Shown here: positions 6,740-7,513 of the stretch, in pieces
Layout of the letters: every line of letters begins with the position of its first letter
How positions within the stretch are numbered: position 1 is the stretch's first letter
Source of the DNA: Planctomycetota bacterium
GTDB taxonomy: Bacteria; Planctomycetota; Phycisphaerae; FEN-1346; JAACEH01
Reading direction: 5' to 3'
DNA: 7,513 nt
Assembly (NCBI GenBank): GCA_016935955.1
Contig: JAFGPY010000362.1
Span: 1-7,513 of the forward strand
The notes under the pieces: generated by a model
The model's input: only the letters and a program-made list of their open reading frames with translations
Databases searched by the model: none
What the model was told of the DNA's origin: nothing
Made by a program: the position numbers and the translations under genes

Positions 6740-7513
6740 ATGACCGCGCCGAACATTCTGCTGATCCTGATCGACGACCTCGGGTGCCGCGACCTGGGCT
6801 GCTTCGGCAGTACGTTCTACGAGACGCCGCACCTCGACCGCCTAGCCGACCAGGGCATGATGTTCTCGAATGCCTACGCCTCGTGCCCGGTGTGCAGCCC
6901 GACGCGGGCCAGCATCATGAGCGGCAAGTACCCGGCGCGGGTCGGCGTGACGCAGTTCATCGGCGGCCGTAGCGAAGGACGGCTGGCCGATGTGCCGTAC
7001 CTGCACTACCTGCCTCTGGAAGAAAAGTCCGTGGCGTCGGCCCTGCGCGAGCGCGGCTACCAGACGTGGCACGTCGGCAAGTGGCACCTGGGCGACGAGC
7101 CGTTCTACCCCGAGCATCACGGCTTCGACGTGAACGTCGGCGGCTGCCATTGGGGCATGCCGGCCAAGGGCTACTTCAGCCCATGGAGCGTGCCGAACAT
7201 GGCCGACGGGCCCGAGGGTCGCTACCTGACCGACCACCTGACCGACGAGGCCGTGCGGCTGATTCGCAATCGCGGCGAGCGGCCGTTCTTCCTGAACCTG
7301 TCGCACTACGCCGTACACGTGCCGATCCAGGCCCCGGCCGACCTGGTCGAGAAGTACCGTCGCAAGGCCGCGCGCATGGGACTCGATCGCGTGGTGGCCC
7401 TGGTCGACGGCGAACACTTCCCGGTGCTGCACAAGAAGGACCACCGCGTGCGCCGCCGCGTCGTTCAGAGCGACCCGGCCTATGCGGCCATGATGGAGAA
7501 CCTCGACACGAAC
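6740..7513 (+). CDS. Type I sulfatase, N-terminal part (cut by window end)
   Basis: Type I sulfatases hydrolyse sulfate esters, commonly on polysaccharides in Planctomycetota; the substrate here is unknown. The first 258 residues are visible. Asp12-Asp13 in the N-terminal LIDDLG provide calcium ligands. Cys52 in C-S-P-T-R is the residue converted to formylglycine, followed by the ASIMSGKYPAR signature. GKWHLG at 113-118 supplies the conserved Lys114 and His116. SHYAVHVP with His189 and His193 matches the next conserved block. The last metal-binding block would lie beyond the window. The start at 6740 follows GAGG by 8 bases; an ATG at 6733 is out of frame. No signal peptide is seen: the protein opens directly on the first beta strand, and there is no in-frame upstream start. 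Activation would need a formylglycine-generating enzyme encoded elsewhere. Confidence 0.96.
   Translation, partial: MTAPNILLILIDDLGCRDLGCFGSTFYETPHLDRLADQGMMFSNAYASCPVCSPTRASIMSGKYPARVGVTQFIGGRSEGRLADVPYLHYLPLEEKSVASALRERGYQTWHVGKWHLGDEPFYPEHHGFDVNVGGCHWGMPAKGYFSPWSVPNMADGPEGRYLTDHLTDEAVRLIRNRGERPFFLNLSHYAVHVPIQAPADLVEKYRRKAARMGLDRVVALVDGEHFPVLHKKDHRVRRRVVQSDPAYAAMMENLDTN

Noticed and set aside
5578..6756. 392-residue minus-strand open frame
   Set aside because: It is antisense to the lipoprotein gene, which has a promoter, ribosome site and lipobox. The reverse frame has none of these.
6842..7444. 200-residue minus-strand open frame
   Set aside because: It is antisense to the sulfatase, whose C-S-P-T-R and GKWHLG motifs define the true frame.

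Overview
The window looks like GC-rich chromosomal DNA from a Planctomycetota-type bacterium, perhaps Phycisphaerae-like. This is inferred from three things together: two PEP-CTERM exported proteins with classic VPEPATM...RRR tails, a type I sulfatase, and a GroEL that appears to stand alone. No single feature proves the taxonomy. There is no sign of phage, insertion sequence, CRISPR or tRNA.

Layout. The left two thirds is read on the minus strand. Positions 1-1589 hold groEL, cut by the window edge and lacking roughly its last 20 codons. Positions 1590-2013 are its control region. They contain a near-consensus sigma-54 element (1753-1768), inverted repeats further upstream (1844-1912) and the terminator of the next gene (1917-1965). 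Positions 2014-3063 and 3946-4971 are two tandem paralogous PEP-CTERM genes. The roughly 880 bases between them contain no convincing protein gene. They do contain a strong promoter (3445-3473), a run of predicted hairpins and a very strong intrinsic terminator (3277-3312), all on the minus strand. Together these look like a small RNA of about 160 nt, or a terminated leader for the downstream PEP-CTERM gene.

The right third is read on the plus strand. A divergent intergenic region (4972-5613) carries a minus promoter for the second PEP-CTERM gene, palindromes, and a plus promoter. These are followed by a lipoprotein gene of unknown role (5614-6642), a terminator-like hairpin, and the 5' part of a type I sulfatase (6740 to the window end).

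How the parts fit. GroEL is a cytoplasmic chaperonin. The two PEP-CTERM proteins should be exported and sorted by an exosortase encoded elsewhere. The lipoprotein is probably membrane-anchored and its family is uncertain. The sulfatase desulfates an unknown substrate and shows no signal peptide at the chosen start. I see no single pathway joining them. The most unusual material is non-coding: the promoter/hairpin/terminator unit between the PEP-CTERM paralogs, a CGAyTTGAC motif repeated at the PEP-CTERM promoters, and the sigma-54-like promoter of groEL.
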